Assembly (NCBI GenBank): GCA_965218875.1
Contig: OZ244707.1
Location: forward strand, 992,001-1,056,000
Length of the DNA stretch: 64,000 nucleotides
From: CBDCMJ01 sp965218875
Lineage (GTDB): Bacteria > Chloroflexota > Dehalococcoidia > Lucifugimonadales > UBA3495
Direction: 5' to 3'
Shown: one piece after another, positions 54,359-62,633 of the stretch
Layout: each line of letters opens with the position of its first letter
Numbering within the stretch: the first letter of the stretch is position 1
Program-made: the position numbers and the translations under genes
The notes under the pieces: model-generated
Databases searched by the model: none
Told to the model about the DNA's origin: nothing
What the model saw: only the letters and a program-made list of their open reading frames with translations

Positions 54359-55351
54359 TCAAAGCCCCCGGGCGGCGTACACCTCCGGATTGGCGCAGTG
54401 CTCCAACCGGCGCCCCTGCAGTCCTGCTACCAGGTTGCGGGCGGCCAGCATGCACATTTCCCGCCGGGACGTTACCGAGGCGCTGCCTATGTGGGGCGTT
54501 ATCACGAGATTGTCCAGGGACAGCAGGGGGTCGCCGGCGGGGATGGGCTCCGGGTCGGTCACGTCCAAAGCGGCTGCCCGGATCCAGTTTTCGCTCAGGG
54601 CGGTGTAGAGGGCTTTGGCGTCCACCACCGGACCGCGGGCCAGGTTGATGAGGATGGCGTTCGGCTTCATCAGCCGGAGCTCCGGCTCTCCGATGAGGTG
54701 GCGGGTCTCCGGGGTCAGCGGGACGTGGAGGCAAACGAAGTCGGCGGAACGCAGGAGAGCGTCGCGGGTGGAATACTCCAGTCCGTAACGCTCTTCCAGG
54801 TCCGGCTTGCGGGTCCGGGAGTGGTAGACGATCTTCATGCCGAAGCCCAGGCCCCGCTTGGCCATCTCCAGCCCGATTTGGCCCAGGCCCACGATGCCCA
54901 GGACGGCGTCGTGCACGTCGACGCCCAGCCAGTACAGGGGATGGAAGGCCATCTCCCAGCGGCCGGCCCGCACCCACCGGTCGCTCTCGCATACCCGCCG
55001 CGCCGCCGACATCAGGAGTGCGAAACCCAGATCTGCCGTGGCCTTGGCCAGCACCCCGGGCGTGTGCCCGACCAGGATCCCCCGCCGGGACGCTTCGGCC
55101 ACGTCGATGTTGTCCAGTCCCACCGCCAGCTGGCTGATGGTCCCAAGCCCCGTTACCCGCTCCAGCAGCGGCGCGTCGACCCGGTCCATTATATTGGTGA
55201 GCACGCCGTCGTGGCCGGCGATCTTCTCCGCCAATTCCTCTCTGCTGGGAGGCTGCTCTCCGGGCCAGACTTCCACTTCGGCCGCCTGCTCGATGAGCTC
55301 GATGGCCTCGGGAAAGATCTGCCGGGTGACAAAGGCCCGGGGTTTCGGCAT
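54359..55351 (-). CDS. D-2-hydroxyacid dehydrogenase (glyoxylate/hydroxypyruvate reductase-like)
   Basis: 330 residues. The NAD(P)-binding motif is GIVGLGQIGLEMAKRGLGFG. The catalytic Arg is in NLARGPVVD, Glu in DVTDPEPIPAGD and His in ITPHIGSASVTSR, so the triad is complete. The sequence after the Rossmann motif (YHSRTRKP) has Arg residues suited to NADP(H). It lies downstream of the flavin oxidase gene in the same direction; together they could interconvert 2-hydroxy and 2-oxo acids. The exact substrate cannot be read from sequence. Confidence 0.9.
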   Translation of the reverse strand: MPKPRAFVTRQIFPEAIELIEQAAEVEVWPGEQPPSREELAEKIAGHDGVLTNIMDRVDAPLLERVTGLGTISQLAVGLDNIDVAEASRRGILVGHTPGVLAKATADLGFALLMSAARRVCESDRWVRAGRWEMAFHPLYWLGVDVHDAVLGIVGLGQIGLEMAKRGLGFGMKIVYHSRTRKPDLEERYGLEYSTRDALLRSADFVCLHVPLTPETRHLIGEPELRLMKPNAILINLARGPVVDAKALYTALSENWIRAAALDVTDPEPIPAGDPLLSLDNLVITPHIGSASVTSRREMCMLAARNLVAGLQGRRLEHCANPEVYAARGL

Positions 55352-55433
55352 GGCTACGGCGCGCCCTTCTTTAGGATGACGGGGATGACGTTGACCGCAA
55401 GGGACGGGCCCGGGGAGCCCTGAAGTGAGGGCG

Positions 55434-56819
55434 TCACAGGCCCAGCTTGCCCGGATTCATGATATTGGCCGGGTCCAGGGCTTGTTTGATGGCCCGCACC
55501 ACGTCGTGGCCGCAGCCCAGTTCCGCGGCCAGCAGGTGGTTCAGCTTCACCCCCACCCCGTGGCAGTACTCCATTATCCCGCCCATCTCCTGGGCCAGGA
55601 GCAGGACCCGCTCCACCACCCGGGCCAGGTTGTCCCGGCAGGCGTCTCCGGCTTCGTTCTCCGCAACCATGAGCATGGAGAACATTTCCGGGCGGCTCCA
55701 GATGGCGTACTCCACCGTCCTCACGCCGCTGCCGGCCATGATCTCGTCGCAGCGCTGGCGGTACTCCAGCACCCGGGAGGCGGGCAGTCCCAGGTGCAGG
55801 TAGTCGAAGCTCCGGCCCCCGCGGTTCCACCGGACCTCCCGGGGCTTGCCCTGGGCCGTGCGTTTGTAGTTTATTCCCGACTGGTGCCGCTCCCGCCAGT
55901 AAGACAGGGTGGGCTCAGGGCCGGCGTCCTGCCCGCCCAGCTGGCGGCACACCTGCTTGGCGCGGCCCTCCTGGGCGGCCACTCCCTCCCGAAATCCCTC
56001 GAAGAGCAGGTGCAGGTTTATGCCGCCGGGCTCCTCGGTCAGGTCCAGCAGGGCCGGCCGGATGCCCAGGGCCAGGAGCTCGGCGGCGGCATGGAACCCC
56101 TGGTCGAAGGTGTCGAAGGAAACCGTGGCGAAGGCCTGGGCTTCGGGGAGCCGGTACACCTTCAGAGTGGCCTGGGTGATGATGCCGAAGACCCCCTCGG
56201 AGCCGATGAACATACCGTTGAGGCTGGGCCCCGCGGAGTGCTTGGGCACCGGGCGGGTGTCCAGCACCTCCCCTCCGGGAAGCACCACCTGCAACGCCAC
56301 CACCTGCTCTCCCATGGGGCCGTGGGCCGCGGCGCGGTAGCCCACCCCGTTGGTGGATATAGCCCCGGCCACGGTGGCGATGGGAACGCTGTAAGGGTCA
56401 TGCCCCGGCATCAGCCCGTGCCCGGCCAGGGCATCCACCAGGTCCTGCAGCACGACGCCCGCCTCCACCCGGGCGGTCAGGTCGGCGGCGCTCACCTCCA
56501 GGACCCGGTTCATGCGGCCCAGGTCCACGATGACGCCGCCCCGGACCGGCGCCGTGCCGCCCATTACGCCGGTGCCGCCCCCGTAGGGCACCAGTGGAGT
56601 GCCGTGCGCGGCGGCCAGGCGGACGATACGGGAAACTTCCTCGGTGGACCCCGGACGCACCACGGCGTCAGCCGTCCGCTCCAGGTAATGCTCGGACCCG
56701 AAGGCGCGAAAGGGCGTTAGGGCGTCCCCGGAGTAGCGGTCCAGATCGTAGGGGCTGGTCAGGAGGCGGCCCTTTCCGACGATCTTCTCCAGTGATTCGA
56801 GGAGAGAACTATCCAGCAC
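55434..56819 (-). CDS. FAD-linked oxidase, GlcD-like
   Basis: 461 residues of the FAD_binding_4 / FAD-oxidase_C family (glycolate or D-lactate dehydrogenase subunit type). The FAD-pyrophosphate region is PLVPYGGGTGVMGGTAPVRG. GHGLMPGHDPYSVPIATVAG and a GVGYRAAAHGPMGEQV stretch follow, and the C-terminal domain ends MEYCHGVGVKLNHLL, then DPANIMNPGKLGL. It oxidises 2-hydroxy acids and passes electrons to the respiratory chain. No GlcE or GlcF homologue is adjacent. Expansion of this family is typical of SAR202 bacteria. Confidence 0.88.
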   Translation of the reverse strand: MLDSSLLESLEKIVGKGRLLTSPYDLDRYSGDALTPFRAFGSEHYLERTADAVVRPGSTEEVSRIVRLAAAHGTPLVPYGGGTGVMGGTAPVRGGVIVDLGRMNRVLEVSAADLTARVEAGVVLQDLVDALAGHGLMPGHDPYSVPIATVAGAISTNGVGYRAAAHGPMGEQVVALQVVLPGGEVLDTRPVPKHSAGPSLNGMFIGSEGVFGIITQATLKVYRLPEAQAFATVSFDTFDQGFHAAAELLALGIRPALLDLTEEPGGINLHLLFEGFREGVAAQEGRAKQVCRQLGGQDAGPEPTLSYWRERHQSGINYKRTAQGKPREVRWNRGGRSFDYLHLGLPASRVLEYRQRCDEIMAGSGVRTVEYAIWSRPEMFSMLMVAENEAGDACRDNLARVVERVLLLAQEMGGIMEYCHGVGVKLNHLLAAELGCGHDVVRAIKQALDPANIMNPGKLGL

Positions 56820-56875
56820 GTGCTATCATCGCCGGCACCGGCGGCACAGCCCTCTGGTGGGCCGAAGAGGGCCGG

Positions 56876-58276
56876 TCACCGCCCGTCTCCCCCCGCGGTC
56901 TCCCGCGGCCGGTAGCTCCACTTGGGGCCCTGGGGGGTGTCCTCGACGTTAACCCCCTGCTCCTCCAGGCCCACCCTGATGCGGTCGGCCAGGGCATACT
57001 GCTTGGCCCCCCGGAGCTCGGACCGGGTGTCCAGCAACAACTCGATGAAGGGCTGGGCGGCCAGGTGTTCCTCGCTGTCCTCCGCACCCCCCCGGAAGGT
57101 GAGGCCCAGCACGCCCCCCAGGCGCCGCAGGGTGGCCTGGGCGCCGTGAACGCTGCCGCCGGCGTCGTGGGCGCGGTTGATCTCCCGGGCCAGGTCGAAG
57201 AGCGCCGCCATCGCCTTGGGAGTGTTCAGGTCGTCGTCCATGGCTTCCAGGAACCGGGTCTCGTAGTCCTCCGGCTCCAGGGGATGGCCCTCGTCCCGTC
57301 CGTCCCGTTCCGACGCTTGGCGCAGCCTCCGGGCGCTGCGCTCCATGGCGTCGCATCCCTCGCCGCTGAACTGCAGCGGGCTGCGGTAGTGGGAGCTGAG
57401 GAAGTAGAGCCGCAGGCAGTCGGGGTCGTGGCGCTTCAGGGCCTCCTCCACCGACACCAGGTTGCCCAGAGACTTGCTCATCTTGTCCTCCCCCAACCGG
57501 AGCAGGCCGTTGTGGACCCAGTACCGGGAGAAAGGCTTGCTGCCGGTGGAGGCTTCGCTCTGGGCTATCTCGTTCTCGTGGTGGGGGAAGATCAGGTCCT
57601 GCCCGCCGCCGTGGATGTCCAGGGACTCGCCCAGGTAGGTGGTGGCCATGGCGGTGCACTCGATGTGCCAGCCGGGCCGACCCGGGCCCCAGGGGCTGTC
57701 CCACGAGGGTTCCCCGGGCCGGGCGCCCTTCCACAGGGCGAAGTCCATGGGGTGCTCTTTGTCCCGGTCCACTTCCACCCGGGCCCCGGCGATCATGCCC
57801 TCCAGGGTGCGATGGCTCAACTGGCCGTAGTCCTTGCTGCGGTTCACGCGGAAGAACACGTCCCCGGCGGCGGCGTAGGCAAAGCCCTTGTCCATCAAGC
57901 TCCGGATGGTGTCGATGATGGGCGCGATCTCCTGGGTGGCTCGCGGGTAGACGTGGGCCCTCTTGACGTTGAGGGCGTCCATGGTGAGGAAGAAGTCCTC
58001 TATGTACCGCTCCGCCAGCTCCTCCGCGGCCACCCCCTGCTGCTGGGCCCGGAGGATGATCTTGTCGTCTATGTCGGTGAAGTTCTGGACGTGGCGAACG
58101 ACGTAGCCCCGGAACTCCAGGTACCGGCGCAGCACGTCGAACATGACATAGCTGAGGGCGTGACCGACGTGGGTTGCGGAGTAGGGGGTTACCCCGCACA
58201 CGTACATCTTGACGTTTTTGCCGTCGGCCGGAACGAAGTCCCGGCTCTGGCCGGTGAGCGTGCTGTAAAGCCTCAT
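56876..58276 (-). CDS. cysS: Cysteinyl-tRNA synthetase
   Basis: 466 residues from ATG at 58276, which overlaps the ispF stop by four bases. The class I signature is PYSATHVGHALSYVMFD, with Cys in VCGVTPY as a zinc ligand. EWHIECTAMA-like RPGWHIECTAMA and the KMSKSLGN loop are present. It charges tRNA-Cys. The longer frame to 58486 reads through ispF and is rejected. Adjacent ispF and cysS are common in bacteria. Confidence 0.96.
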   Translation of the reverse strand: MRLYSTLTGQSRDFVPADGKNVKMYVCGVTPYSATHVGHALSYVMFDVLRRYLEFRGYVVRHVQNFTDIDDKIILRAQQQGVAAEELAERYIEDFFLTMDALNVKRAHVYPRATQEIAPIIDTIRSLMDKGFAYAAAGDVFFRVNRSKDYGQLSHRTLEGMIAGARVEVDRDKEHPMDFALWKGARPGEPSWDSPWGPGRPGWHIECTAMATTYLGESLDIHGGGQDLIFPHHENEIAQSEASTGSKPFSRYWVHNGLLRLGEDKMSKSLGNLVSVEEALKRHDPDCLRLYFLSSHYRSPLQFSGEGCDAMERSARRLRQASERDGRDEGHPLEPEDYETRFLEAMDDDLNTPKAMAALFDLAREINRAHDAGGSVHGAQATLRRLGGVLGLTFRGGAEDSEEHLAAQPFIELLLDTRSELRGAKQYALADRIRVGLEEQGVNVEDTPQGPKWSYRPRETAGGDGR

Positions 58277-58770
58277 ATCCCCGTGGTCAGCGAGGCCACC
58301 GCCACGGCGGCGATGCCCTCTTCCCGCCCGATGAACCCCAGGTGGTCGGTGGTGGTCACCTTGATGCCGATGCGTTCCGGAGGAGCGCCAAGGGCGGCGC
58401 CCGTTTGCCCCCGCATTGCTTCCAGAAACGGCCCCAGCCTGGGTTTTTGCGCCAACATTGTAGCATCGACGTTGTTGATCCGCCACCCGGCGGACCGGAC
58501 GAGGCCCGCCACTGTGGACAATAGCAGCAGGCTGGAGGCGTCCCGGTATTGGGGGTCGTCGGAGGGGAAGTGGGAGCCCTTGTCCCCCAACGCGGCGGCC
58601 CCCAGCAGGGCGTCCATGATGGCGTGGACCAGCACGTCGCCGTCACTGTGGCCGTCCAGGCCCAGATGGTACGGGATGCTCACCCCGCCCAGCACCAAGC
58701 GGCGACCGGGCGCCAAAGGGTGGGCGTCGAACCCTATGCCTACGCGGAAGTCGGGAACGCCCTGTGTCAA
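58273..58770 (-). CDS. ispF: 2-C-methyl-D-erythritol 2,4-cyclodiphosphate synthase
   Basis: 165 residues, the normal size. The metal-binding start is GIGFDAHPLAPGRRLVLGG, and LGLDGHSDGDVLVHAIMDAL carries the second ligand set. GDKGSHFPSDDPQY and the C-terminal IKVTTTDHLGFIGREEGIAA complete the active site. It makes MEcPP in the MEP isoprenoid pathway. It lies four bases after the antitoxin-like gene and overlaps cysS. Confidence 0.96.
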   Translation of the reverse strand: MTQGVPDFRVGIGFDAHPLAPGRRLVLGGVSIPYHLGLDGHSDGDVLVHAIMDALLGAAALGDKGSHFPSDDPQYRDASSLLLLSTVAGLVRSAGWRINNVDATMLAQKPRLGPFLEAMRGQTGAALGAPPERIGIKVTTTDHLGFIGREEGIAAVAVASLTTGI

Positions 58771-58774
58771 ATCG

Positions 58775-59167
58775 CTATCCCTTTAGCTCTTTGCCGCGCT
58801 CTATTTCCCGCGTATGGGACAGGTCAGCAGCGCGGTCCGAGATATAGGCCCGAAGCGTCTGCTCGATCAACTCTATCCAGGCTGTGCCGCCGGTTTTGCC
58901 ATCCAGTGACGCTTGGGCCTTGAACCAAGCGACGACGTGTGCGGGCAGGGTAATCTGGACGTTCTGAACAACGGCAGCTTTAAGGTCGGCCTTCCGCTGT
59001 ATAGCCCGCCGGTAGGTCTCGGGGAAGAGCTCTTTGGTGTGCTTGGCGTTCTCGAACCACTGGTCGTCAAGCTCGAAGTCAGCGGGGTCGGCGACAATCT
59101 GGTCGTTGATGGCCGCGTCCTCCTCAGGGGTTGGCCGGATGATATGGCTGTCGGCGTTAGCTGGCAT
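58775..59167 (-). CDS. brnA: BrnA-like antitoxin
   Basis: 130 residues from ATG at 59167 (MPANADSHIIRPTPEEDAAI); an earlier ATG at 59188 overlaps the toxin remnant. DPADFELDDQWFENAK is the BrnA-type N-terminal region. The C-terminal half VVQNVQITLPAHVVAWFKAQ resembles a ribbon-helix-helix DNA-binding domain, longer than in typical BrnA. BrnA neutralises BrnT and represses the operon. Its toxin partner just upstream is internally deleted, so this is now an orphan, inserted between ispD and ispF. Confidence 0.7.
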   Translation of the reverse strand: MPANADSHIIRPTPEEDAAINDQIVADPADFELDDQWFENAKHTKELFPETYRRAIQRKADLKAAVVQNVQITLPAHVVAWFKAQASLDGKTGGTAWIELIEQTLRAYISDRAADLSHTREIERGKELKG

Positions 59168-59171
59168 TTCA

Positions 59172-59298
59172 GCTTCTTGCTCTCTCATATCTGTCGGCCT
59201 CCCTGTTATTGGCCTTTCTCAGGCTGATGACGCGGATGGAGATTCCTTTGGCTCTTCTCTTCGTCCCATTCGTACCTCAGCCCAGGCCGTGGCGTCAT
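59172..59298 (-). pseudogene. brnT: BrnT toxin with internal deletion
   Basis: The ATG at 59298 opens MTPRPGLRYEWDEEKSQRNL, the BrnT N-terminus. One frame over, KGISIRVISLRKANNREADR, then YERARS and a stop at 59172-59174, is the BrnT C-terminus. Both ends of the roughly 90-residue toxin are present but the middle, about 50 residues, is gone and the frames do not join. It overlaps the start region of the antitoxin as intact brnTA pairs do. Confidence 0.72.
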
Positions 59299-59299
59299 T

Positions 59300-60073
59300 C
59301 TATTCTACAATTCTCCCTCCCGTCGGGGCAGGCAACTTCAGGATTTCCCGTAAAAACGCCTCCGCCACCACCAAATCCCCGGGCGTGGTCACTTTCAGGT
59401 TCTCGTAGGAACCCAGGAACATCCGCACCGGATGGCCCAGCCCCTCCACCATGGCGGCGTCGTCGGTCACCGGGTCCGCACAACGCCGGTGGGCGTCCAG
59501 CAGCAAGGAATAGCGGAATACCTGGGGGGTCTGGGCTGCCCAGAGCCGCTCCCGCGGCGGGGTGTCCTCCACCTGGCCCTGGGCGGACACGACCTTGATG
59601 GTGTCCTTGACCGGCACCCCGGCCACCGCGGCGCCCGACTCTTGGGCGGACTCCAGGCCCCGGAGCAGCATGGCGTGGTCCAGGCAGGGACGAGCGCCGT
59701 CGTGGACTATTACCCAGTCGCAGGGTCCCAGGGACTCCAGTCCGCGCCGCACCGAGTCCTGGCGCCTGGCCCCGCCGGCGCAGACCCGGGACACCTTGCG
59801 GTAGCCCCGGCTGCGGACCAGGTCCTCGCCCGCCGGCACGCTGGCCTCATCCAACACCAGCGCCACCCGGGATAGCGGCGGGAAGCTCTCCAACTGGTCC
59901 AGCGTGTAGGCGACGAGGGGCAGACCGTGGACCGGGGTGAAGATCTTGTCGGCGCCCGCCATCCGGCTGCTCTTGCCCGCCGCGGCCACCACCGCGCCCA
60001 CGGACGCGCCCTGAGGGATTCCCCGAGTGATTCCGGGCGGGATTCCGGGAGACGGGGCCGCTGCCGAGGCCAT
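59300..60073 (-). CDS. ispD: 2-C-methyl-D-erythritol 4-phosphate cytidylyltransferase
   Basis: 257 residues. The nucleotide-binding loop VVAAAGKSSRMAGADKIFTP contains the catalytic Arg and Lys. VIVHDGARPCLDHAMLL, AAQTPQVFRYSLLLDAH and DDAAMVEGLGHPV are conserved blocks. It forms CDP-methylerythritol in the MEP pathway. The first 20 residues are Pro/Ala-rich and the true start may be slightly later. Seven bases separate it from the PIN/TRAM gene. Confidence 0.95.
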   Translation of the reverse strand: MASAAAPSPGIPPGITRGIPQGASVGAVVAAAGKSSRMAGADKIFTPVHGLPLVAYTLDQLESFPPLSRVALVLDEASVPAGEDLVRSRGYRKVSRVCAGGARRQDSVRRGLESLGPCDWVIVHDGARPCLDHAMLLRGLESAQESGAAVAGVPVKDTIKVVSAQGQVEDTPPRERLWAAQTPQVFRYSLLLDAHRRCADPVTDDAAMVEGLGHPVRMFLGSYENLKVTTPGDLVVAEAFLREILKLPAPTGGRIVE

Positions 60074-60080
60074 GGAAAGG

Positions 60081-61133
60081 TCAACCGCCCTTGGGCTGGG
60101 CGAAGATGATGCGCCCGGCGGCGGTCTGGAGCACCCGGGTGACCACCACGTCGTGAAAGGCGTTGACGTATCGCTTCCCCCCTTCGATCACCACCATGGT
60201 GCCGTCGTCCAGGTAGGCCACGCCCTGGCCCGCCTCTTTGCCTTCCTGAACGATGTGTACCCGCAGTTCCTCGCCGGAGAGGACGATGGACCTGAGGGCG
60301 TTGGAGAGCTCGTTGACGTTGAGCACCTGCACGCCCTGGAGCTCGGCCACCCGGTTGAGGTTGAAGTCGGTGGTAAGGATCGGGGACTTCATGCTCCGGG
60401 CCAGCTGGACCAGGCTGGAATCGACCTCGTCGCCCCGGTCCACGCCCACGTCCATGACCTCCACGGGAATGGAGTTGTCCTTGCGCAGCCGGCCCAGCAC
60501 CTCCAGGCCCCGGCGCCCCCGGTTGCGCCGTAGGGGATCGCTGGAGTCGGCGATGTGGCGCAGCTCGTCCAGCACAAACCGCGGGACCACCAGTGCGCCC
60601 TCTAGGAAGCCGGTGGTGCTCAGGTCGGCAAGGCGCCCGTCGATGATGGCGCTGGTGTCCACCAGGATCTTGCCCTTGCGGGCCGGCCTCAGGGAGCCGT
60701 TTCCCGGGGAACCCCCGTCCTCCAGCGCTGGGAATATGGCCTCGACGTCCGTCCTGCGGCCCGCGCCGACCCAGAGGCCGCCCAGGCCCAGGACCGTGCT
60801 CACCAGGATAGGCACGCCCCAGCCCTTCCAGCCACCCAGGCTGTAGAGGGGGATGGATATCAGAGAAGCCACCACCAGGCCTACCAGCAACCCGGCGGTG
60901 CCGCTGACCAGGGCGGAGCCGGGAATGGACTTGACGCAATCGCCGAAGACGCGCCAGGGGTTGAAGAGCAGGCGGGGCGACACCCATGCCCCGGCGAACA
61001 GCCCCGCCGCCGGATCCCGGAGCGGAAACCCATCCCCACGGGAAGAAAACTCAAGAATAGTGCGTATCAATGGCAGGCCGAGAACCCTGAAGCCTCCGGC
61101 GCTCCAGGCCTTGAGCGCCTCAAGAGGGGTCAC
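60081..61133 (-). CDS. PIN/TRAM domain membrane protein (YacL-like)
   Basis: 350 residues. Two hydrophobic segments (SGTAGLLVGLVVASLISIPL and VPILVSTVLGLGGLWVGA) are followed by a PIN nuclease domain with Asp in ILVDTSAIIDGRLADL and acidic DRGDEVDSSLVQLARS. The C-terminal TRAM domain is GKEAGQGVAYLDDGTMVVIE. This family usually sits next to ispD, as here. A role in RNA cleavage or binding is inferred from the domains; its cellular function is not settled. Confidence 0.9.
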   Translation of the reverse strand: MTPLEALKAWSAGGFRVLGLPLIRTILEFSSRGDGFPLRDPAAGLFAGAWVSPRLLFNPWRVFGDCVKSIPGSALVSGTAGLLVGLVVASLISIPLYSLGGWKGWGVPILVSTVLGLGGLWVGAGRRTDVEAIFPALEDGGSPGNGSLRPARKGKILVDTSAIIDGRLADLSTTGFLEGALVVPRFVLDELRHIADSSDPLRRNRGRRGLEVLGRLRKDNSIPVEVMDVGVDRGDEVDSSLVQLARSMKSPILTTDFNLNRVAELQGVQVLNVNELSNALRSIVLSGEELRVHIVQEGKEAGQGVAYLDDGTMVVIEGGKRYVNAFHDVVVTRVLQTAAGRIIFAQPKGG

Positions 61134-61263
61134 CCGTGGTCACCTCCTTCCCGGCGCCGGAGCGGCGGCGCCCCCTCGTATCCGGTGCGGGGGCTGCCGG
61201 CGCAGCCCCTGGGTTCGACTGACGCCGTCCCCGCGGAAAACGGCGGCTTCGGGGCGGGAGGGC

Positions 61264-62478
61264 CTAACCGGGGACGGCGTCGTACTCGTGGGACTCGCTG
61301 ACGACTTGGTCAGCCCGCATTTGGGCCACCTCATCGGCCGGGTAACCCAGGAGGCCGGAGAGAATCTCGTCGTTGTGCTCGCCGACCTGGGGCGTCGTTC
61401 CCACCACCACCGGGGTGCGGCTGAAGTGCCAGTAGTCGCCGGAGACCGCGATGTCCCCCGCCAGAAAGTCGGGCACTTCCACCATGGTGCCGCGCTCCCA
61501 GGGATGGGGGTCCTCGGCGGCCATGGGGATGGTGTTCACGGGCGCGGCCACCACGTCGTGGGCGGTGAAGTGGGCGATGGCCTGCTCCATGGTCATAGCG
61601 GCCAGCAGCTCCTTCAGGGCATCGTCCACCAGCGACCGGTGGTTGGCCCGCTCGTGGCGGGTGGTGAAGCGGGGGTCCTCCAGCCACTCGGGCTTGCCCA
61701 GGGCATTGCACACCCGGTGCCAGTGGTGCTGGTCCCCGGCGGACAGCAGCACCCAGCCTTCCTTGCAGGGGTAGATGCCGCTGGGAGGGGCGGTGGTCTC
61801 GCCTCGCTTGGGGGGGACCTTGGTCCCGTGGTAGGCGGTTATGGGGATCTCGGTCATGCTGTATCCGGTGTCGGCCAGGCACACGTCCATGGATTGGCCC
61901 TCGCCGGAGAACTCGCGCTCGTGCAGGGCGGAGAGGGCGCCTATGGCGGCGTGCAGGGAGGTGATGCGGTCGATGATGGGCACCCCGGTCCGGATGGGAG
62001 GCATGCCCTCCTCGCCTGTGACCATGGCGATGCCCGACATGGTCTGGCCGATGGGGTCGTACCCGATGTTGTCCCGGTAGGGGCCGAACTGGCCGTAGGC
62101 GGAGACGTTGACCATGATGATCCGGGGGTTCAGCTCCTTCAACACCGGGTAGCCGAAGCCCATGTTCTCGATGGTGCCGGGCCGGAAGTTCTGCACCAGC
62201 ACGTCGGAGACCTCCACCAGCTTGCGCATCACCTCCTTGGCCTTGTCCTTGCGCATGTCTATGCTCAGGCTCTTCTTGCCGGAGTTGTACTGGACCCAGT
62301 AGGAGCTCTGCTTGCGGACCCACGGGCCGTGGTAGCGGGTCTCCTCACCGCCGAGCCGCTCCACCTTGATGACCTCCGCGCCCATTCGGGCCAGCACTTG
62401 GCTGCACCTGGGCCCGGCCTGGTGACGGCCCATGTCGATAACCCGAATGCCTTCCAGCGGATGTTTTCGGCTTGCCAT
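61264..62478 (-). CDS. CaiB/BaiF family CoA transferase
   Basis: 404 residues from ATG at 62478 (MASRKHPLEGIRVIDMGRHQ); the longer frame to 62613 is discounted. CSQVLARMGAEVIKVERLGG, FRPGTIENMGFGYPVLKELN and NVSAYGQFGPYRDNIGYDPI are class III CoA-transferase blocks, with the catalytic Asp in MDVCLADTGYSM. These enzymes move CoA between acyl groups. They are strongly expanded in SAR202. The acid substrate is unknown. Confidence 0.92.
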   Translation of the reverse strand: MASRKHPLEGIRVIDMGRHQAGPRCSQVLARMGAEVIKVERLGGEETRYHGPWVRKQSSYWVQYNSGKKSLSIDMRKDKAKEVMRKLVEVSDVLVQNFRPGTIENMGFGYPVLKELNPRIIMVNVSAYGQFGPYRDNIGYDPIGQTMSGIAMVTGEEGMPPIRTGVPIIDRITSLHAAIGALSALHEREFSGEGQSMDVCLADTGYSMTEIPITAYHGTKVPPKRGETTAPPSGIYPCKEGWVLLSAGDQHHWHRVCNALGKPEWLEDPRFTTRHERANHRSLVDDALKELLAAMTMEQAIAHFTAHDVVAAPVNTIPMAAEDPHPWERGTMVEVPDFLAGDIAVSGDYWHFSRTPVVVGTTPQVGEHNDEILSGLLGYPADEVAQMRADQVVSESHEYDAVPG

Positions 62479-62633
62479 GGCGCGTGACCCCTCTGCGGCG
62501 ATTTTGGGCCATTTTACGACCGGTCCGCGGAAAGAGCAAGCCAAAGAGCGGCCGGGGCGGGCCTCCGGAGCTACCGGCCGTCTTGTCGCAACCGGGCCCG
62601 TGGGGCGGGGCAAAATGTGTTATCGTGCTAGCT

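Noticed and set aside
56594..58786. 730-residue plus-strand frame opposite cysS and ispF
   Set aside because: Antisense shadow of conserved genes with no domain of its own.
59710..60987. 425-residue minus-strand frame across ispD and the PIN/TRAM gene
   Set aside because: Arg/Gly/Pro-rich shadow of two clearly identified genes.
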